Shown: positions 15,001-28,640, numbered from the stretch's first letter. The stretch: DNA of 64,000 nt from Paratinospora sagittata (GCA_035771175.1 CM069599.1:35621562-35685561), one strand, 5' to 3'. A program made the numbers and translations. Notes: generated by a model from the sequence alone, not told the origin.

Positions 15001-18000
15001 TTAGCTGTTTTACAGTATACTGATTAATGAAATGACATTTCAATGGCATCCCAACAGGTTGGTAATGTGGAGATTTCTGGGTCACCAACAGAGAAGGCCA
15101 TCCTTTCTTGGGGTGTGAAGGTGTATTTTCTGACCTCACCTAAACCACCACTTTCCATTGCTTATTGTTGTTGTTGTCATTAATATTATATCATTGTCAT
15201 CATCATCATCATCATCCTTGTCATCAAACACAGCTTGGAATGAAATTTGAGGATGTAAGATCACAATCTGCACTTCTTCATGTTTTCCCTTTCAACTCGG
15301 AGAAAAAGCGAGGCGGTGTTGCAGTGCAACTGGTAAGTGAATCAACTTAATTAACTTATTGGAGATATTTCAAATGTGTAATTTGACCTTGAAGCTACAT
15401 GTCATTTGTATTGTAATTTGTAATGTGTTATAGGGTTTATTAGTTACTAGTAATCGGATTTGTTATTTATTGATTAAAATAATTTTTTTTTAATAAAGAA
15501 ATATGTATAGTTATGTAAATAAAATAATAAAGTGTGTTATGTAATTAAAAAAGAAGAGGGACAGTATGTAATAGTAAAAGGTGAATCTTGTAAAGGTATA
15601 CAATAAACCCAAGGTGGTCCAACCACTTCCGGAACCCTGCATAAGCAGGAGCTTTGTGGACCGGACTGCTCTTTGTTTTGTTGCAAATAGTTTCTTTTCA
15701 AAAGTTTTATTCAAACATGTCTCCTCTTTAAATTGTTATATTGTCACTATATGCCAACATTTCTTAATTTTTATTATGTTTTTCTGGTTTTTAATTTGAT
15801 GGACATAAAATGAAGAATGTAATATCGAATTTTGTGTTATATTATCAAAATGTTTTACTTTTATATTCTGAAATATGTATGTAATTATATATGTAGTTTG
15901 TATGCTTAGTAGTAATAATAAATATTTACTAAGTGAGCTATAAATAGTATTATTTGAAATGCCTAGAAAAAAAGAAAATATTTGTAACAGTATAAAAAAA
16001 TTTAAAAAAACTGAAAATCAAAACTAGCCAATAGGAAGAAGAAAAAGAAATGCACCATGGCTGTATATGTGCGAGATTGACACTAGAATTTAGAGTTTAT
16101 GCCAATGCTTGTTACATAATTTTATAATCACACATGCAATAGTATGAAGAAGAAAGAACCTTAGGCTTCATCTATTTACATTGATTCTCAAGTACGGCCT
16201 AGGTAATTTAGTTGTCAATTGCCTTAGTGACGGACTACTCATTGTAGGTGACAACTTGACGACATTGCTTTCTTGTATATGGATGTGTGGGCATAAGAAT
16301 TTTTATATTTTTTTCCTGTAACTTCTGTATCATCTGTTTCTTGTCTATCAAATTCATTGTGCATTGAAGAGCATCTTTTTATTTTATTTTATTTTATTTC
16401 TTATTGATGATCGTAATTTCCTTTTTGTGTTTGCCTTACAGTGATTATGCTAATGAGATTATGTTAATATGAATATTGTTGCAGCCAAGTTCTGAAGTTC
16501 ATATTCACTGGAAAGGTGCCGCTGAAATAGTCCTAGCATCATGTACAAAGTACCTTGATGTGGAAGGTAGCGTCACACCTTTGGATGGAGCTAAGGTATG
16601 TATCTGCAATTATTTTTGTTTGTGAATAATGTTTACCAGTTGGTTATAAGTTATTAGCTGGAATGCTAAAGATTGTTTAAGCTTTTTCTTGCCCTAATGT
16701 CTACTTTAAAGTGAACATTGACTCACCAAGAATTTGAGTCTTGTTAAGAGTGTAAATTTGAGGTCACTTGAAGTAGTTTTCATAATGTGTCTCTAATTCT
16801 ATAGTAGTACATTTTCAAATTGTATTTCTTTGTAAATCATTATCCTTTTTTTTTTTTCCCTTTATTTCATTTCCTATAAAAATAGTTATTTTAAAAATTT
16901 AGATCATCATTGTACAAGAGTCCTAGGAAAAACATTCTAATTGGCGAATTTTGTTGCAGGAATTATTTTTCAAGAAATCTATAGAGGATATGGCTGCAGG
17001 GAGCTTGCGCTGCGTTGCCATTGCATACAGATTATTTGAAAAAGAGGAAGTTCCAAATGATGAAGAAGAACTGGCACAGTGGGTGTTACCTGAGGATGAT
17101 CTTGTTTTGCTGGCTATTGTCGGGATAAAGGTATGCCACATGGTGTCAATAAACTATTGATTGGTTTCTAGGCATAGAGATTTGGATGGTTATGAGCTTA
17201 CTCTTCCTGGATTCTGGGTGACATTTCTTGTACTGGAAGTGTGCTAAAAAATGTTTATTATTCTGAATATTGACTTGAGCCTTAAATTCCTCATCTTTGG
17301 AGTTGTTCTGAAAGTGCTATTGAAGCAATTCTTTATGGCCCGGTAACATTGCAACTGTTATTTCAAGTTTTCAACCATTAATTAGCTTGTTGTCCTGCGT
17401 TTTTCATAGTTATGCTCATGGTAATGGTGTTGAAACCGTGCTGATTTATGAGAACTAGCTTTTAGAAGTGACATGGAGCGACATCTGTGGCTTTTAGATC
17501 TCAATTATGTGTCTCATAAGAGTTCTAGAATATAATCAATATCTTCTATGTAGCTGCAATATTTGATTTGAACTTACTAAATATCAGAATGTCAAGAACT
17601 CATTTTTAGATGTCAAAAGTTTTTGTTCTTTGTTTCATGTGATTGGTGACTGTATCGCATTATTTCTCATGATTTCCCGTTACATACTATGATCAAGTAT
17701 TTTCTCTATTCTTTCATCATTAGCTCTATCTGATGTCTTCAGATTATTCATCACGACCTTCATAAGGATCTTCCTTCGTCCTTTTCATCATCCTGTAAAA
17801 ACCTTAACCTGCAATAGGTTATTAATAGTTGTTAATGTTCATGAGTAGTGTCCCTTCTAAAATATTACTTGAAGCAGCTACTGGGTTCTTGTTGCCCACT
17901 TTTCTCTGATTTTCATTTTTTTGTGAAACTTCTTAGTTTCAACCATAGTAGTTAGGATCGGGATCCGAATTGTAGGACGGATCCTGGTTTAAATTTTTTC

Positions 18001-21000
18001 CAATATATTTTTTTTCTTTTTTGGTTCTTTTCTTCTTCTACATCCCTTTTTGGCGTTAAACCATGTCACCAGACTTTGCAATTTCTCATATATATGATAC
18101 ATTTTGGTGTAGACATTGGAATTTGATCATAATGTCATGCTTTATACATTGACAATTTTTGTGGCATATGGGCTAGACACTACATACATGGAATTTGACA
18201 TATAACCTTCACACTTATGTGAAATTGATTTAATGAATGGTATAGGGAGAGAGAAGGGTTTCATCAGTTTTACAGACACTATATCCTAAAAGAAAGCTCA
18301 ATCAACTAAACAAGGTTTATACAGCAGAAATTAATTAGATATGACTACATCTTTATAGGTGGAACGAATATGTATGTATGTATGTGTGTGTGTGTGTGTA
18401 CAGATCATATTCATTTCATTACAACGGTGACAACAGATTTAGTTGCTTCAAGGCCATTATTTTGTTAAGTTCATCTATATGTTCTCTTATTGTTTCAAAT
18501 TCAATCAGAGTCAACTTCCTTATATTGTAATGGAAAACTTTACTGAGATCTTGTATGCATCATTTTCTAACTTGGATATCTTAATGACTGCTATGTTACT
18601 GAGGGGGTGCATGATCTCTCTTGAAATTTGACCCATAATTTAGTTACATTTGGTAAAAGCTATTAATAAATTTATATTACTTCAGCGTGGTAGCTTGATG
18701 GTAATGTTTTACAAATCTATATGAGTTTGTGACATCCAATGTGCCAATAATTTGTCATATAAAACAAGACATTAAAATATTGCTATATCATGGCTTCTAT
18801 ACTGTTTATAAGAATTATTGTCAAAGATCAACCATTTTTCAACTTTGGAGAATGTTATTATTTCAGTTAGTTCCTCTTTAAAAGGAGGCTTGTTTTGTAT
18901 TCTAATCTATTTGATTAGAGGAGTATCAATATTTCCTTACTTGATTGTCCTTCTTCCACACTTAGTCTTTTTATGTTTGTCTAGAAATCTCACATTGTTG
19001 TCTTCCAATTGTTGCTTATGACACTTCAAGCTATTTGTACAAAATTGATATATTTTACATTTTACTTGTTAAAAATGGACTTCTTAGATTCTAGCATCAA
19101 CAGTTCACCTCCCTTTGGTTAATTGTCATTACTATATATGCTTTATCAGAGCTTCTTTTATTTTTTTATTTTTAATTTATATCTTTAAATAGTTTTTCCT
19201 TGTAATGTTACTTCCATTGCTGACATTTTTTCTGGTACAGGATCCATGCCGACCAGGTGTTAAGGATGCTGTACAATTATGCACAAAGGCGGGTGTTAAG
19301 GTAATGGTCAAACTTAGGAACAGTAGCTCACATGGAATATTAATGTATGCATTCAACCGCTGAAGATATCTATTGGTCGCATCTCCATGAAATGCTCTCT
19401 GTGATTTAGTTTACCTAGCCTATTTTCTGAATTTTAAATTACCTTTGTTGGATTTTCTTTTATATCTAGTGTTTTTGTATATCCTACTTTTAGGCCACAC
19501 TCAAATGGAATCCAATAAAGAGCATGGTTTTTTTTTATTTTATTTTTTTATTTAAATTGTGGGCGTACAAAGGCAAGCTCTTAATTACTTAAAAATTCTT
19601 TTTTCTCTAGCTAATTCAACATATATTTTCAGTCAAGTAGTGAGAGTTATATCAATGTGAAGTTGAAATTGAACATAACAAATTACACTTCTGCGACTAG
19701 GATAACGTACATGAATGGATTTGTTTGGAATCTTTGGATATTTATGGCCTTGTTAGTACTACCTAGGTTGTGATCCCTTGTTGATAAAAAGTTATGAACT
19801 TTGCTGTTCTTCCTTCCTCCTCCCCTATTGTTCGGTTTTATGCTATTCTTTTTGCACAACCATGGTCCTATGTTCTTGTTTTATTCTCTTTTTCACTCTA
19901 AATGAAGTTTACATAATATCATGCACCAATAGGTATGTGAGAGTTGTGACTGCATAATGAATCATGGGTCGTGAAAATATATGATTCTGTTATTTGTTCC
20001 AAGCATATTTCATTTGAATAGGAGCATTCCTACCTGTTTCATGCCAATTTTCTTCCTTTTTCTTTTTTGAACTCCAGATCGACTTGTATCTTCTGTCTGG
20101 CATTCATCTTTTCACAACATGTTCTAGTGCCAAGACTAAAATGAAGTTCTCATTTCCTTGAAATAGGTACGCATGGTCACTGGGGACAACTTACAAACAG
20201 CAAAAGCAATAGCTTTGGAATGTGGAATACTCCATTCTGATGCAGATGCTACAGAACCAAATCTTATCGAAGGAAAGGTCTTTCGCGCCATGCCAGAAGC
20301 TCAAAGAGAAGCAGTTGCTGGAGAAATATCAGTACGATTTGTCTTCTTTGAGCCATAGATCATAGATAGATAGATATTGACGAACTTTTAAAGTGAGAAC
20401 TAATTGTGATGGTTTGAATACATACCTTGAAGAACATTAGATATGCTAGTTAGGGCAGTTGTCATATTGACAATTAACAGTAATTACGATAGGGAGGATG
20501 ACCTAAATAACATGCATACAGATGATTGAGAAAGGTATAACTATTTTTTATGTTAAGTATAAACCTCACCCTTGATAGAGGGGAGTGGCAAAAATGAACT
20601 CATGTAGTTGGACACATAGTAGTTAGAATCGCGATTTGAATAGCTGAATCGTATGATGCACGATTCGATTCACCCCAACATAATTTGAATCAGATTCATG
20701 AATCACTATACTTGTGAATCTTAAGTGAATCGGAAGAGAATCGCTAGTTGAATCGTAGTAAATTCGTCCGAGTCGTGAATTTGCTAAAAAATACCCATGC
20801 TTTTATGACCCTATATATATTTCATATATAAAAATATATGATTCGCATGTGTCATGAATCTTACGATTCACCGATCCGAATCTCGATTCGATTCATCAAG
20901 CTTCTAAACGATTCACTTCCGATTCATGATTTTAACTACCATGGTTGGAAAAGGGCTTTGTTGAGTTACCTAAACAAGAACGTCCATTGTGAATGGTAAT

Positions 21001-24000
21001 GATTTTGATCTGAGTGAGTGAAAGCTGCCAATGTCCATCATGGAGTAGTGCATATCTAGTCATATGTGACTAGGACCCATTGTGTGGTGCTTTGACCATC
21101 TGCTCTTTAGGACATTGTGAATGGTTCATACAAATAGTCTACTTTTTGGACGCTTAACATGTGCTATATATAATGCAAATGCTTTACCACCCATGGTGTG
21201 TTCAGTTTTGGCTGGCACTGTTATTTTGGATTTCAAAAGTTAGTTAAGGGGAAATATAGTTATTTAAGTACTTACCAACTCCCAACTACTTTCTATGCTT
21301 ATTATACTTTTGAAGCTTTTCTAATTGACATTTCATCATTTTAACCTACTCATTCATAATCTTTTACCCTTTTTTACCCCTATTCCCATTTTCATGTTAA
21401 AGGCATTCTTAACCTTCTATTCTGTCAAATACATTAATATCTTTTTCTAAGAAAACTAATGATTATTATACTAAACAAATTTTAAAAATTAAAATCATTA
21501 ATGTGTAATGCATTCATATGGTGAAGTTCTTTTTTTGCCTGAAATATATATATTCGAATTGATTTATATTTGTAATCAGTAAACTTAAGGAAACTCATGA
21601 GGCCACTCTTCATAGTCTTATCAGATTTGTGTGGATATGGGGTTTTGTCCACAATCTGAGGAATTACTCAGGTGCTTTAAGATGGCCCAGCATCCTTGGT
21701 TATCGAATAGAAGAAAAAAACATGATGAATTTATCCCAACTTTTTTCACACTTGCCTGTCTTGGTTTTTGATGCCAGTGTCAGTTTGTATCTCTGTTTTG
21801 AATTTTTAGGTGACAAAACAAGGCATGGGTTGGGCATGCTACCTAGATGACTTCAGCTTGAAAGATTTTTTATTTGCGGTGACTAGACATGAGAGAAATC
21901 ACTAATTGGAAATTTTGATTTATAGGTAATGGGAAGGTCCTCTCCTAATGATAAGCTTCTGCTTGTGAAAGCACTGAAAAAGAAGGGACATGTGGTTGCA
22001 GTCACAGGAGATGGCACTAATGATGCCCCTGCACTGCATGAGGTTTGAGAATCTTCTTGGACTTGTTTATTTATTTTTTTGAAAAGAAACTAGTAAATAT
22101 TATAAATAGTAAGATAAAAAAGAAATACAAGAACTGTGCCAAGGAGGACAAGATGTCCTCAAATCCCCCTTAAGTGGTTTTAAAGCTTGACCACCCCCTC
22201 ACCCAATTATTGATAGAATAACCCGGTCCAAAATGAAGCTAAAAGATGAGAGCTCTCCTAAACTCTGTCCACCGAACACTCTTTCCCATCAAAGATTCTC
22301 CTATTTCTCTCCTTCCAAATAGACCATAACACCGCTAAACAAACCACCTTCTTAGAGTTGTTTATATAGCTAATTTTTTTTTATTAGTTTGGCACTCCCC
22401 AGATATAGTGCACTGTTATATTGTGTCACTTGAAGATCTCCCAATGTCAGATTTGTATGACTAGTTTATGCCATCTCAACCATCTTGAATTTATTCTCTC
22501 TCTTACCAATTTAGACCTTCAACATGCAACGAATTACACTTAACTAGTGTTTTTGTGTGTTTCCATGTCATCTCTATTGACTGTTTTATCTGATAAGCTT
22601 ATTCTTGCTTCCTTTAAGTATCGTTGTCTTTGCTGTCTTGCACCTTATCTGAATATCCTCATCTATGCTCCATTCATCCAAGTAAACTGTGGTTGGCAGC
22701 TCAACTATCAGTTTGTAAAATAGACTCAAGGCTTTCTTTCAGACAATGTGAAATGCATATATAATGGATGGCTTTTTTGTGCTCTTTGGTCTCATTTACT
22801 TGTTCTTTAATGTCATGTAATGTGATCTAAAATTTTGTAGTAATTTAGCTTCCTTAATTGGTCATGATTGCTTTTCTGCTTTCTTTATTTTAGGCAGATA
22901 TAGGTCTTGCAATGGGCATCCAAGGAACTGAAGTAGCAAAAGAAAGCTCAGACATCATTATCTTGGATGATAATTTTGCTTCAGTCGTGAAGGTCAGTTG
23001 AATATCTTACAGGAAGAAACCGCCTCTTAAAATTGATATAGACTCCCATAATAAAGCTTTGATATCTTGATTAATGATAAAAGAAAGAGCATTCTTTAAC
23101 CTATTCTCCTGTTTTCGTAGTCAGTATACTGTTTCCAACAATAAAAATATGTATTCTTAAAAACAGCATTTCATGGGTACATGCTTCCAGATCTGAGTCA
23201 TTGACTTATTGGATATTGAGATGAATATATTTATTAATTACTTCTGGCTGTTTGAGTAAGTTTGAAGAACAGCATTGTTTGCTGATCGTAGATGTACAGA
23301 ATGTTAAGTCTCAGCAATTGAAGGGTGTAATTTTCCAGACCCAAGGACACACTTCCCATCATCGAAAAAAAGCTTTTGGAGGTTTTTAGCTGACATCTGT
23401 TGTTGGCCATATAAGTGACAGCTATAGCTTGTGTATTGACTATGAAATGGTAATCTAACATGGCAATATCAGTAGATCAAAAGCTTTTGGTGGTGTTAGG
23501 CTGATATCCATTTTTGTTCCCCATCTATCTGTTCAAGGTCCATTTGCAGGATAAGATCAAATACAATGTGCAGTATTAGTGTTCAGTTAACACTAGTGGT
23601 GAACCTCTGATTAATATCTATAGATTTTTCCAATAAAAAAAAAGCTATAGATTTTGGGTTTCACCTTCTTGCAAAAAGCAAATTAAAGCTGGCCCGAGAT
23701 TGATGACTAGTGAGATCCATGGGGTGTTAGGAAGCAGAGATTGTGGAAGGGTTTCTCATTATCTGTGTCACCTGGTTAAAGCAGAATTTAAACTTGCAAG
23801 TTGTCATTCTTTGGTGCGGCACTTCTATAGTTATTGACATATGTGACAGGATTCTGTTTGTTAAATCATTGCCTGGGGTTATAACTTATAAATGCTGTTG
23901 ATAGGGGTGCCTGGTTTTGCAAGAGGGTTGAGAGCTTTTGGTGTTTTTATAAATTCACCTTTATTTTGATATGTACTTTTTATTTAATCTACTTGTGCTA

Positions 24001-26398
24001 GGTTGTTCGCTGGGGACGGTCTGTGTATGCAAATATTCAAAAGTTCATCCAGTTCCAGCTCACTGTTAATGTCGCAGCTCTTGTAATTAATGTTGTTGCA
24101 GCTGTGTCCTCTGGTGATGTCCCTTTAAATGCTGTGCAGGTTGGTTCTTTCGTGATCTTCATGAACTCAAGGTTGATTGATGTCTGTTTCGTGTGCTCAC
24201 TGATTACTTTTTTTTTTTTCCTTCATGCAGCTTCTCTGGGTTAACCTCATAATGGATACTCTTGGAGCGCTTGCATTGGCGACAGAACCACCAACAGATC
24301 ACCTTATGCATAGATCTCCCGTTGGTCGAAGGTTAGAAATGTTTTAGATATGGAGGATTGCACAATATGTGTAACATGTCACAATGTTTTCCAAGCATGG
24401 CCAGGGCATTGATTAGGATATCATCTAGGCATTCTTCAATCAAAATTGACTACTAGGTTTGCCAGGCATGTGGCAGGGCTTTTGTGCATTTTTTTTGAAA
24501 AGTTCTTGACAGTTACTTGTGATTGTGGAAGACCTTGACCGGATCTAAGTTTCCGTTACCTTGACTATTTCTTCCATCTGCTTATATATTTTTCTTATCC
24601 ATACGTAGACTGCAGCCTTGGAACACTTAATTATGAGATATCTTGGAGTTAGAGTTACCATTAATATATTTTTGTGTTCAAAAGAACAGTTTCTGAAGCT
24701 TAGGAAACTTCATTTTGGAACTTATATGGGTTGATGAAATCTAAAACCTTAAATTTGTTATGTATTCATGGTATGTGCATTATTTAATTTTTTGGCAAGT
24801 AACTTTCCAATAGAAGGTAAATCAAATAGCCTGCAACTTAATACCTTGATATTCCTGATATAGAAATGGGTGTTTTTTCAACTGTTATTCCATTTACATG
24901 CTATGCCATCTTAATTGAGTAGAATTGTTGTCAATGGATGGTCTATTCTTACATTTGATAATATTTCCTCCTGTGAGTCTCTGATTTTCGCCTTCGTTGA
25001 ATCGGATTGAACAGTCAATGTTGCTTGAACACATTTGTGTTGAGGTGATCCGTTGAATTCTAGTCCTAGTCCTACTTTCTTGCTGTCAACTTTTTGTCTT
25101 TGGTGGCAGAAAAGTTGATATCTATTGTTTGGTTGTGCTTATGGCTTGCCTATGTTGAAGTACTTCTATAAAATAGAAAAGAAAAGAATTGACTTTGCTA
25201 ATTTACGATTATGGCAGCTATAACCCACTGGTTAATGACTTTTTATGCTAATTGTGTATATTTTTCTCAGGGAACCACTCATTACAAATATTATGTGGAG
25301 GAACTTACTAGTACAGGTGTTGTATGACATTATCACTTGTGATCTCTTCTGTCATAATCTACTAGAAATCCTTCTCAAAATCTGTTGCACAAATTGATGT
25401 CAGTTTGTGGGTGATTGCAGGCTCTATATCAAGTGATAGTTCTCCTTGTCCTCAACTTCAAGGGTACCAGTATTCTGCATTTGAAGCTTGACAATACGGA
25501 CCATGCAAACAAAGTGAAGGACACTTTGATATTCAATGCATTTGTCCTTTGTCAAGTAAGTCTTTCAACCAACATTGAGTTATAGAAAAAGAACATGAAG
25601 AAAATGCCCAAAAATTATGTGATTTCTCAAATTAAATGTTGCTTTTCTCAAAAGAATATAACAAAAATGCCCTAAAATTATATAATTCTTAAATTGAAAT
25701 GTTGCTTTTCTCACCACTTATTTATAGTATGAACTATGAAGAATATGATGCTAAAGGGACCAAAAAAGAGCTATGAACCCTGAAAGTCAACTTCCAAACT
25801 TTTGCTATTGAATTTTATGAGACTTTCCTCCCTAATCTGTTATTTGATTGTTCTCAACATTAAAGACCAGAAGGGTAGTTACCTGTGAAAATAGAACAAG
25901 AAACAAGCTGATCAATCTTGACGTGCAGATATTCAATGAATTCAATGCTCGCAAGCCTGATGAAATGAATGTCTTCAGTGGCATTACAAAGAACCGTCTG
26001 TTCATGGGTATAGTTGGAATTACTCTTGTACTGCAGGTGGGTTTACTTGTGAATTTTATAATGCCTGGCATTTCTCGCACAAATCTACATTGTTGCTACT
26101 TCGCTGTTTGCAGATCATTATAATTCAGTTTCTCGGAAAGTTTGCTTCAACAGCAAGACTAAATTGGAAACAGTGGCTCATCTCAGTTGTTATTGGTGTT
26201 ATCAGGTTTTATTCTTTTACTTTTATTGATTATTTTTCCTTGCTATAGCAGTCTCCATCTGTGACTAATAATCGCTTATTTTCTCATGAATCGTATAGTT
26301 GGCCTCTTGCTATTGTTGGGAAACTCATACCAGTCCCAAAAACTCCCATTGCCGAAATAATAAAGAGAAATCTTCCATGTCGTCAAAACTCCTCTTAG
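1..26398 (+). CDS. Autoinhibited plasma-membrane-type Ca2+-ATPase (ACA8/9/10 clade, type IIB P-type ATPase), 5'-partial
   Basis: Ca2+ pump that exports Ca2+ using ATP and is relieved from autoinhibition by calmodulin at its N-terminus. I place 33 exons: 1-71, 1658-1774, 1860-1899, 2666-2772, 2864-2995, 3106-3195, 6973-7042, 7987-8057, 8154-8237, 8336-8413, 8699-8770, 10154-10237, 10323-10405, 10503-10611, 10713-10768, 10872-10914, 10995-11078, 11544-11681, 15058-15120, 15234-15332, 16485-16595, 16960-17130, 19241-19300, 20167-20331, 21926-22042, 22894-22992, 24002-24139, 24231-24331, 25271-25316, 25421-25555, 25929-26036, 26114-26205, 26299-26398. They give 1,043 residues plus stop with no phase conflict. 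Motifs in visible numbering: [10 protein letters not shown] calmodulin/autoinhibitory region about 33-42, TGES 281-284, PEGL 411-414, phosphorylation loop DKTGT 454-458, KGAAE 573-577, TGD 682-684, TGDGTNDAP 759-767. The start codon lies upstream of the window. Clade assignment rests on residue-by-residue resemblance to Arabidopsis ACA8/ACA10. Confidence 0.96.
2773..2863 (+). other. GC-AG intron (ACA intron 4)
   Basis: Exon 4 ends with the codons gga ggg and is followed by gcaagt; the next exon starts after caccag at 2864. No GT donor keeps the conserved protein here. GGG|GCAAGT matches the strong consensus known for GC-AG introns. The same donor follows the homologous exon in three units of the minus-strand array. 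Confidence 0.9.
4065..4800 (-). mobile_element. LINE (non-LTR retrotransposon) 3' fragment in ACA intron 6
   Basis: The minus strand encodes the usual tail of plant LINE polyproteins: a reverse-transcriptase zinc-binding motif ([20 protein letters not shown]) followed by [14 protein letters not shown], then a T-rich stretch on the + strand that corresponds to its poly(A) end. It is broken and without the catalytic domain. Confidence 0.75.
5060..5310 (+). mobile_element. LINE 3' tail fragment in ACA intron 6
   Basis: Plus-strand reading contains a LINE-like C-terminus ([14 protein letters not shown], then [20 protein letters not shown]). Only the last part of the polyprotein is present, on the opposite strand to the neighbouring LINE fragment. 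Confidence 0.6.
5560..5955 (+). mobile_element. LINE 3' end with oligo(A) in ACA intron 6
   Basis: A degraded LINE C-terminus ([16 protein letters not shown] reading) followed by the typical T-rich 3' UTR of plant LINEs and an A-run at about 5942. With the two preceding fragments it accounts for much of the 3.8 kb intron 6. Confidence 0.5.
7161..7181. repeat. (CT)n microsatellite in ACA intron 7
   Basis: About ten CT units in a row. Confidence 0.9.
10915..10994 (+). other. Probable second GC-AG intron (ACA intron 16)
   Basis: Joining ...aaggctttg to gtgcgtagg gives the family-conserved KALVRRLSA and needs a GC donor (ttg|gcacgt). The alternative GT donor four bases on (gcac|gtatct), with the acceptor ggtag before 10987, stays in frame but inserts four residues (ARLQ). 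I prefer the GC donor for conservation, though it is a weak match to the GC-donor consensus. Confidence 0.6.
12765..12988 (+). mobile_element. SINE-like element in ACA intron 18
   Basis: It begins with a tRNA-like head: ggtagctcacctggtcaggc resembles an A box and gagttcaaat a B box. It ends with the tail gtatgtatgtgat...ataaattgacc and an A-run. A very similar tail recurs at about 28,565-28,620. The rest of the 3.4 kb intron is AT-rich sequence without recognised genes. Confidence 0.55.
17941..18000. repeat. MITE-like end fragment in ACA intron 22
   Basis: The stretch catagtagttaggatcg closely matches the left end of the longer repeat at about 20,620, so both belong to one dispersed family. 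The remaining 2 kb of this intron shows only AT-rich sequence and a short GT microsatellite near 18,384-18,398. Confidence 0.4.
20618..20945. mobile_element. MITE-like foldback repeat in ACA intron 24
   Basis: Roughly 330 bases rich in GATTCA/TGAATC motifs on both strands. Its ends are imperfect inverted repeats: catagtagttagaatcg on the left and the complement of gattttaactaccatgg on the right. It encodes nothing. No clear target duplication was recognised. Confidence 0.5.
22070..22345 (-). mobile_element. LINE 3' tail fragment in ACA intron 25
   Basis: The minus strand reads the conserved LINE tail [13 protein letters not shown] segment (complement of ctccttccaaatagacc) followed by a short untranslated part and a T-rich junction on the + strand. 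It resembles the fragment at 4,065-4,800. Confidence 0.55.
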
Positions 26399-27637
26399 TG
26401 AGAACCCTTCAACTTTCGTCTTCTCTGCGCAGACACTTCCATTATTTTGTTTATCCATTTGATGGGTTAAATTTTTCGCTTATCTTGCAGGCTGATGAAA
26501 CCTTGTGGAGATGGTATGGGTGTATTGGTTTGGTTTGCTAGTTTATCCTTCGGTTTCACTGATCTAATTATCGCTAATTATCGAGTTACCTTTTTTTTTT
26601 TTAACGTATATATATACAAATATGTTTGTTCCCTTAAACTTTAAAAAACAGAATTGTTGGGTGGTTGTAATTGGGTGGCCTTTTAACTAGCATATCTAAC
26701 AAGTTTAATGATACCAATTGTAACTAATTTGGTACTAATATGTACTACTGTTATTTTGAGTGGACTATATAAGATGTAATTGAATTCTTCCTTGTATGTT
26801 TCTCAATGTGCTCCCTTGATATAATACTGGAAAGAGTGAGGTGGGATATACTTGCAATGCAGTTTAAATGACCATTGGAAATACGATGTGATAGCAGACG
26901 CAAGAAACGCAATTAAGCAGTTCTTAAACAGGATAAGAAGGGGTATGATGTAATAGGATCAATCATTGTCTAAAAACTTAAAGAGTTCTTAAAAATATTA
27001 TTAATGCATGACAAGTTTAAATTTTAGTTTTAATAATGTAAAGGGGCAGGGTGCTATAATGATTTTCACAAATCGTCTTTTCTTATTATTATACAAATTT
27101 CTACTTTTTGTCTTTTAGACAGTTATTATTATTATGTGCATTGTCAAGATCTACAGTTATATCTCATCAGATGAACATCTCTCTTTCTGATGTGGGATTA
27201 GTATTTTTGGTCCATACGCGTCTAATAGATAGAAGAAGTTAACAAGGGCTTGGCTTATAAGGGAAACTATTCCTTTTCGGTTTACACGCATCTAACAAAT
27301 ATAAGAAGTTAACAAGAGCTTATAAGAAATCAAGTTAATTTCAAGGAAATAACGATGCATACATAGTCTAGAACAAGTCCAAAGATCAACCAACCAGTAC
27401 ATGTAAAAATAAATGAAATGAATCAACAACTTCAACTAGAGCTTTAACTTGATCTCATGTGAGAGTGAACTTCGCCTTCCTCTTTATGTTTTGAGTAGTA
27501 AGGAATCCCTATATCAAATTAGAAATTAGAAATGAGCATGGTAGCAATTGAATCAATTAACCAAATATTAGAGGCAAGGAAACCTTAATAAATCTTGACT
27601 ATTAAGGAAAAGAAAGTTAGTTACCTTTTGTTTGAAT
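26399..27637. other. ACA 3' UTR and convergent intergenic region
   Basis: The first 400 or so bases are the likely ATPase 3' UTR. A gtgaga donor at 26,398 overlaps the stop codon, and the cag acceptor before 26,491 would rebuild TAG, so a 3' UTR intron is possible. From about 27,217 an 80-base block with the core agaagttaacaag is imperfectly duplicated (second copy from about 27,285). No gene is seen. Confidence 0.5.
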
Positions 27638-28431
27638 CTATGCCTTTCTTTTATAGCAATCTTTTTGATGATGCCCCGACTTGTTACAAAAGTTGCATTT
27701 ATCATTCCCTACCTTCTTGGGAGCATAAGTAGACCCATTAGACTTTGGTCGTATTGGGTTTATGCCTTTCCCATGCCTTTTCCATTTATCATCTGCTCCT
27801 CCGTTGGCGACGAGACGAGAAAAATGATGCTCCTCTTGCTCCAACCTTGCTTCTTCCTCGACGAGCAAATTGTGTAATTCATTCACATTCCACTTATCGT
27901 TGATGGTGCTATAATGATTTTGGAATTGTTTATATTGCGGAGGCAAAGAATTCAAGATGAGCTGAACCAGGAAAAATTCATCCACATTCATTCCAAGTTC
28001 CATTAGCTTCATAGCAATAGCTCTCATTTTCAACAGATGTTCATGGATTCCACTTGTGTCGTTAAACTTTGTTGTTGTAAGACCTTCTATTACTATCCTT
28101 ATAAGAAACTCGTTGGTTTTATGAAAACGTTCTTCTATAATCTTCATGAATTCCTTAGCATCTTTGGTTTGTGGAAGTGTGACCTTAATCTTAGCTGCTA
28201 TCGTGATCAACATAAACTTGATGCTTAGTATGTTTGACCTTTTCCATGCTTTATAAGATTTCCTTTCTTCTGCACTACTTGATTCGGTAATAGCAATCGG
28301 TCTCTCAATCTGAAGTGCCAAATCAAGATCTAGAACTCTTAAATGAGACAAAACTTGCTCACACCAATCTAAGAAGTTCATTCCGTCAAATAAGGGAACT
28401 GACAAAGCATGCGAGCGAAGCAAGACAGCTT
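27638..28431 (-). CDS. Copia-type gag reading frame, potential downstream exon of ubiquitin-like unit A
   Basis: About 263 residues resembling Ty1/copia GAG: an N-terminal UBN2/gag-like region (PLFDGMNFLDW, later LNSLPPQYKQF) and a C-terminal CCHC zinc knuckle CNFCNKSGHHQKDC, closed by a stop eight codons on. No protease, integrase or reverse transcriptase follows. A T-run of about 20 bases and gcag at 28,435-28,432 form a strong splice acceptor directly before the frame. It starts in phase 1, matching the phase-1 end of the ubiquitin-like exon at 28,667. The ORF can also be read from an upstream ATG in the T-run. It may simply be a transposon fragment, but the uninterrupted frame and the splice fit are notable. 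Confidence 0.6.
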
Positions 28432-28529
28432 CTGCAAAAAAAAAAAAAAAAAAAATGTTCACTAGCTATGTAAATGCTTTGAATGAATAGAACTTTGTCA
28501 TTAATCATAATTATTCGTACGTCATGTTC

Positions 28530-28640
28530 ACTAGCTTACGCGGTTAGGGATCTATCCCCTTTATGATTCGTATGTATGTGATGATTGAGTATAACAAATG
28601 CTATAAACTGACCCAAGAATTTTTTTTTTTTTTGACAAAC
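28530..28640 (+). mobile_element. SINE 3' tail fragment
   Basis: gtatgtatgtgatgattgag...ataaactgaccc matches the tail of the SINE-like element at about 12,920-12,985. It lies in the gap between the unit A ubiquitin-like exon and the gag frame. Confidence 0.4.

Noticed and set aside
26299..26541. 80-codon plus-strand frame over the end of the ATPase gene
   Set aside because: It is another frame of the last ATPase exon and 3' UTR.
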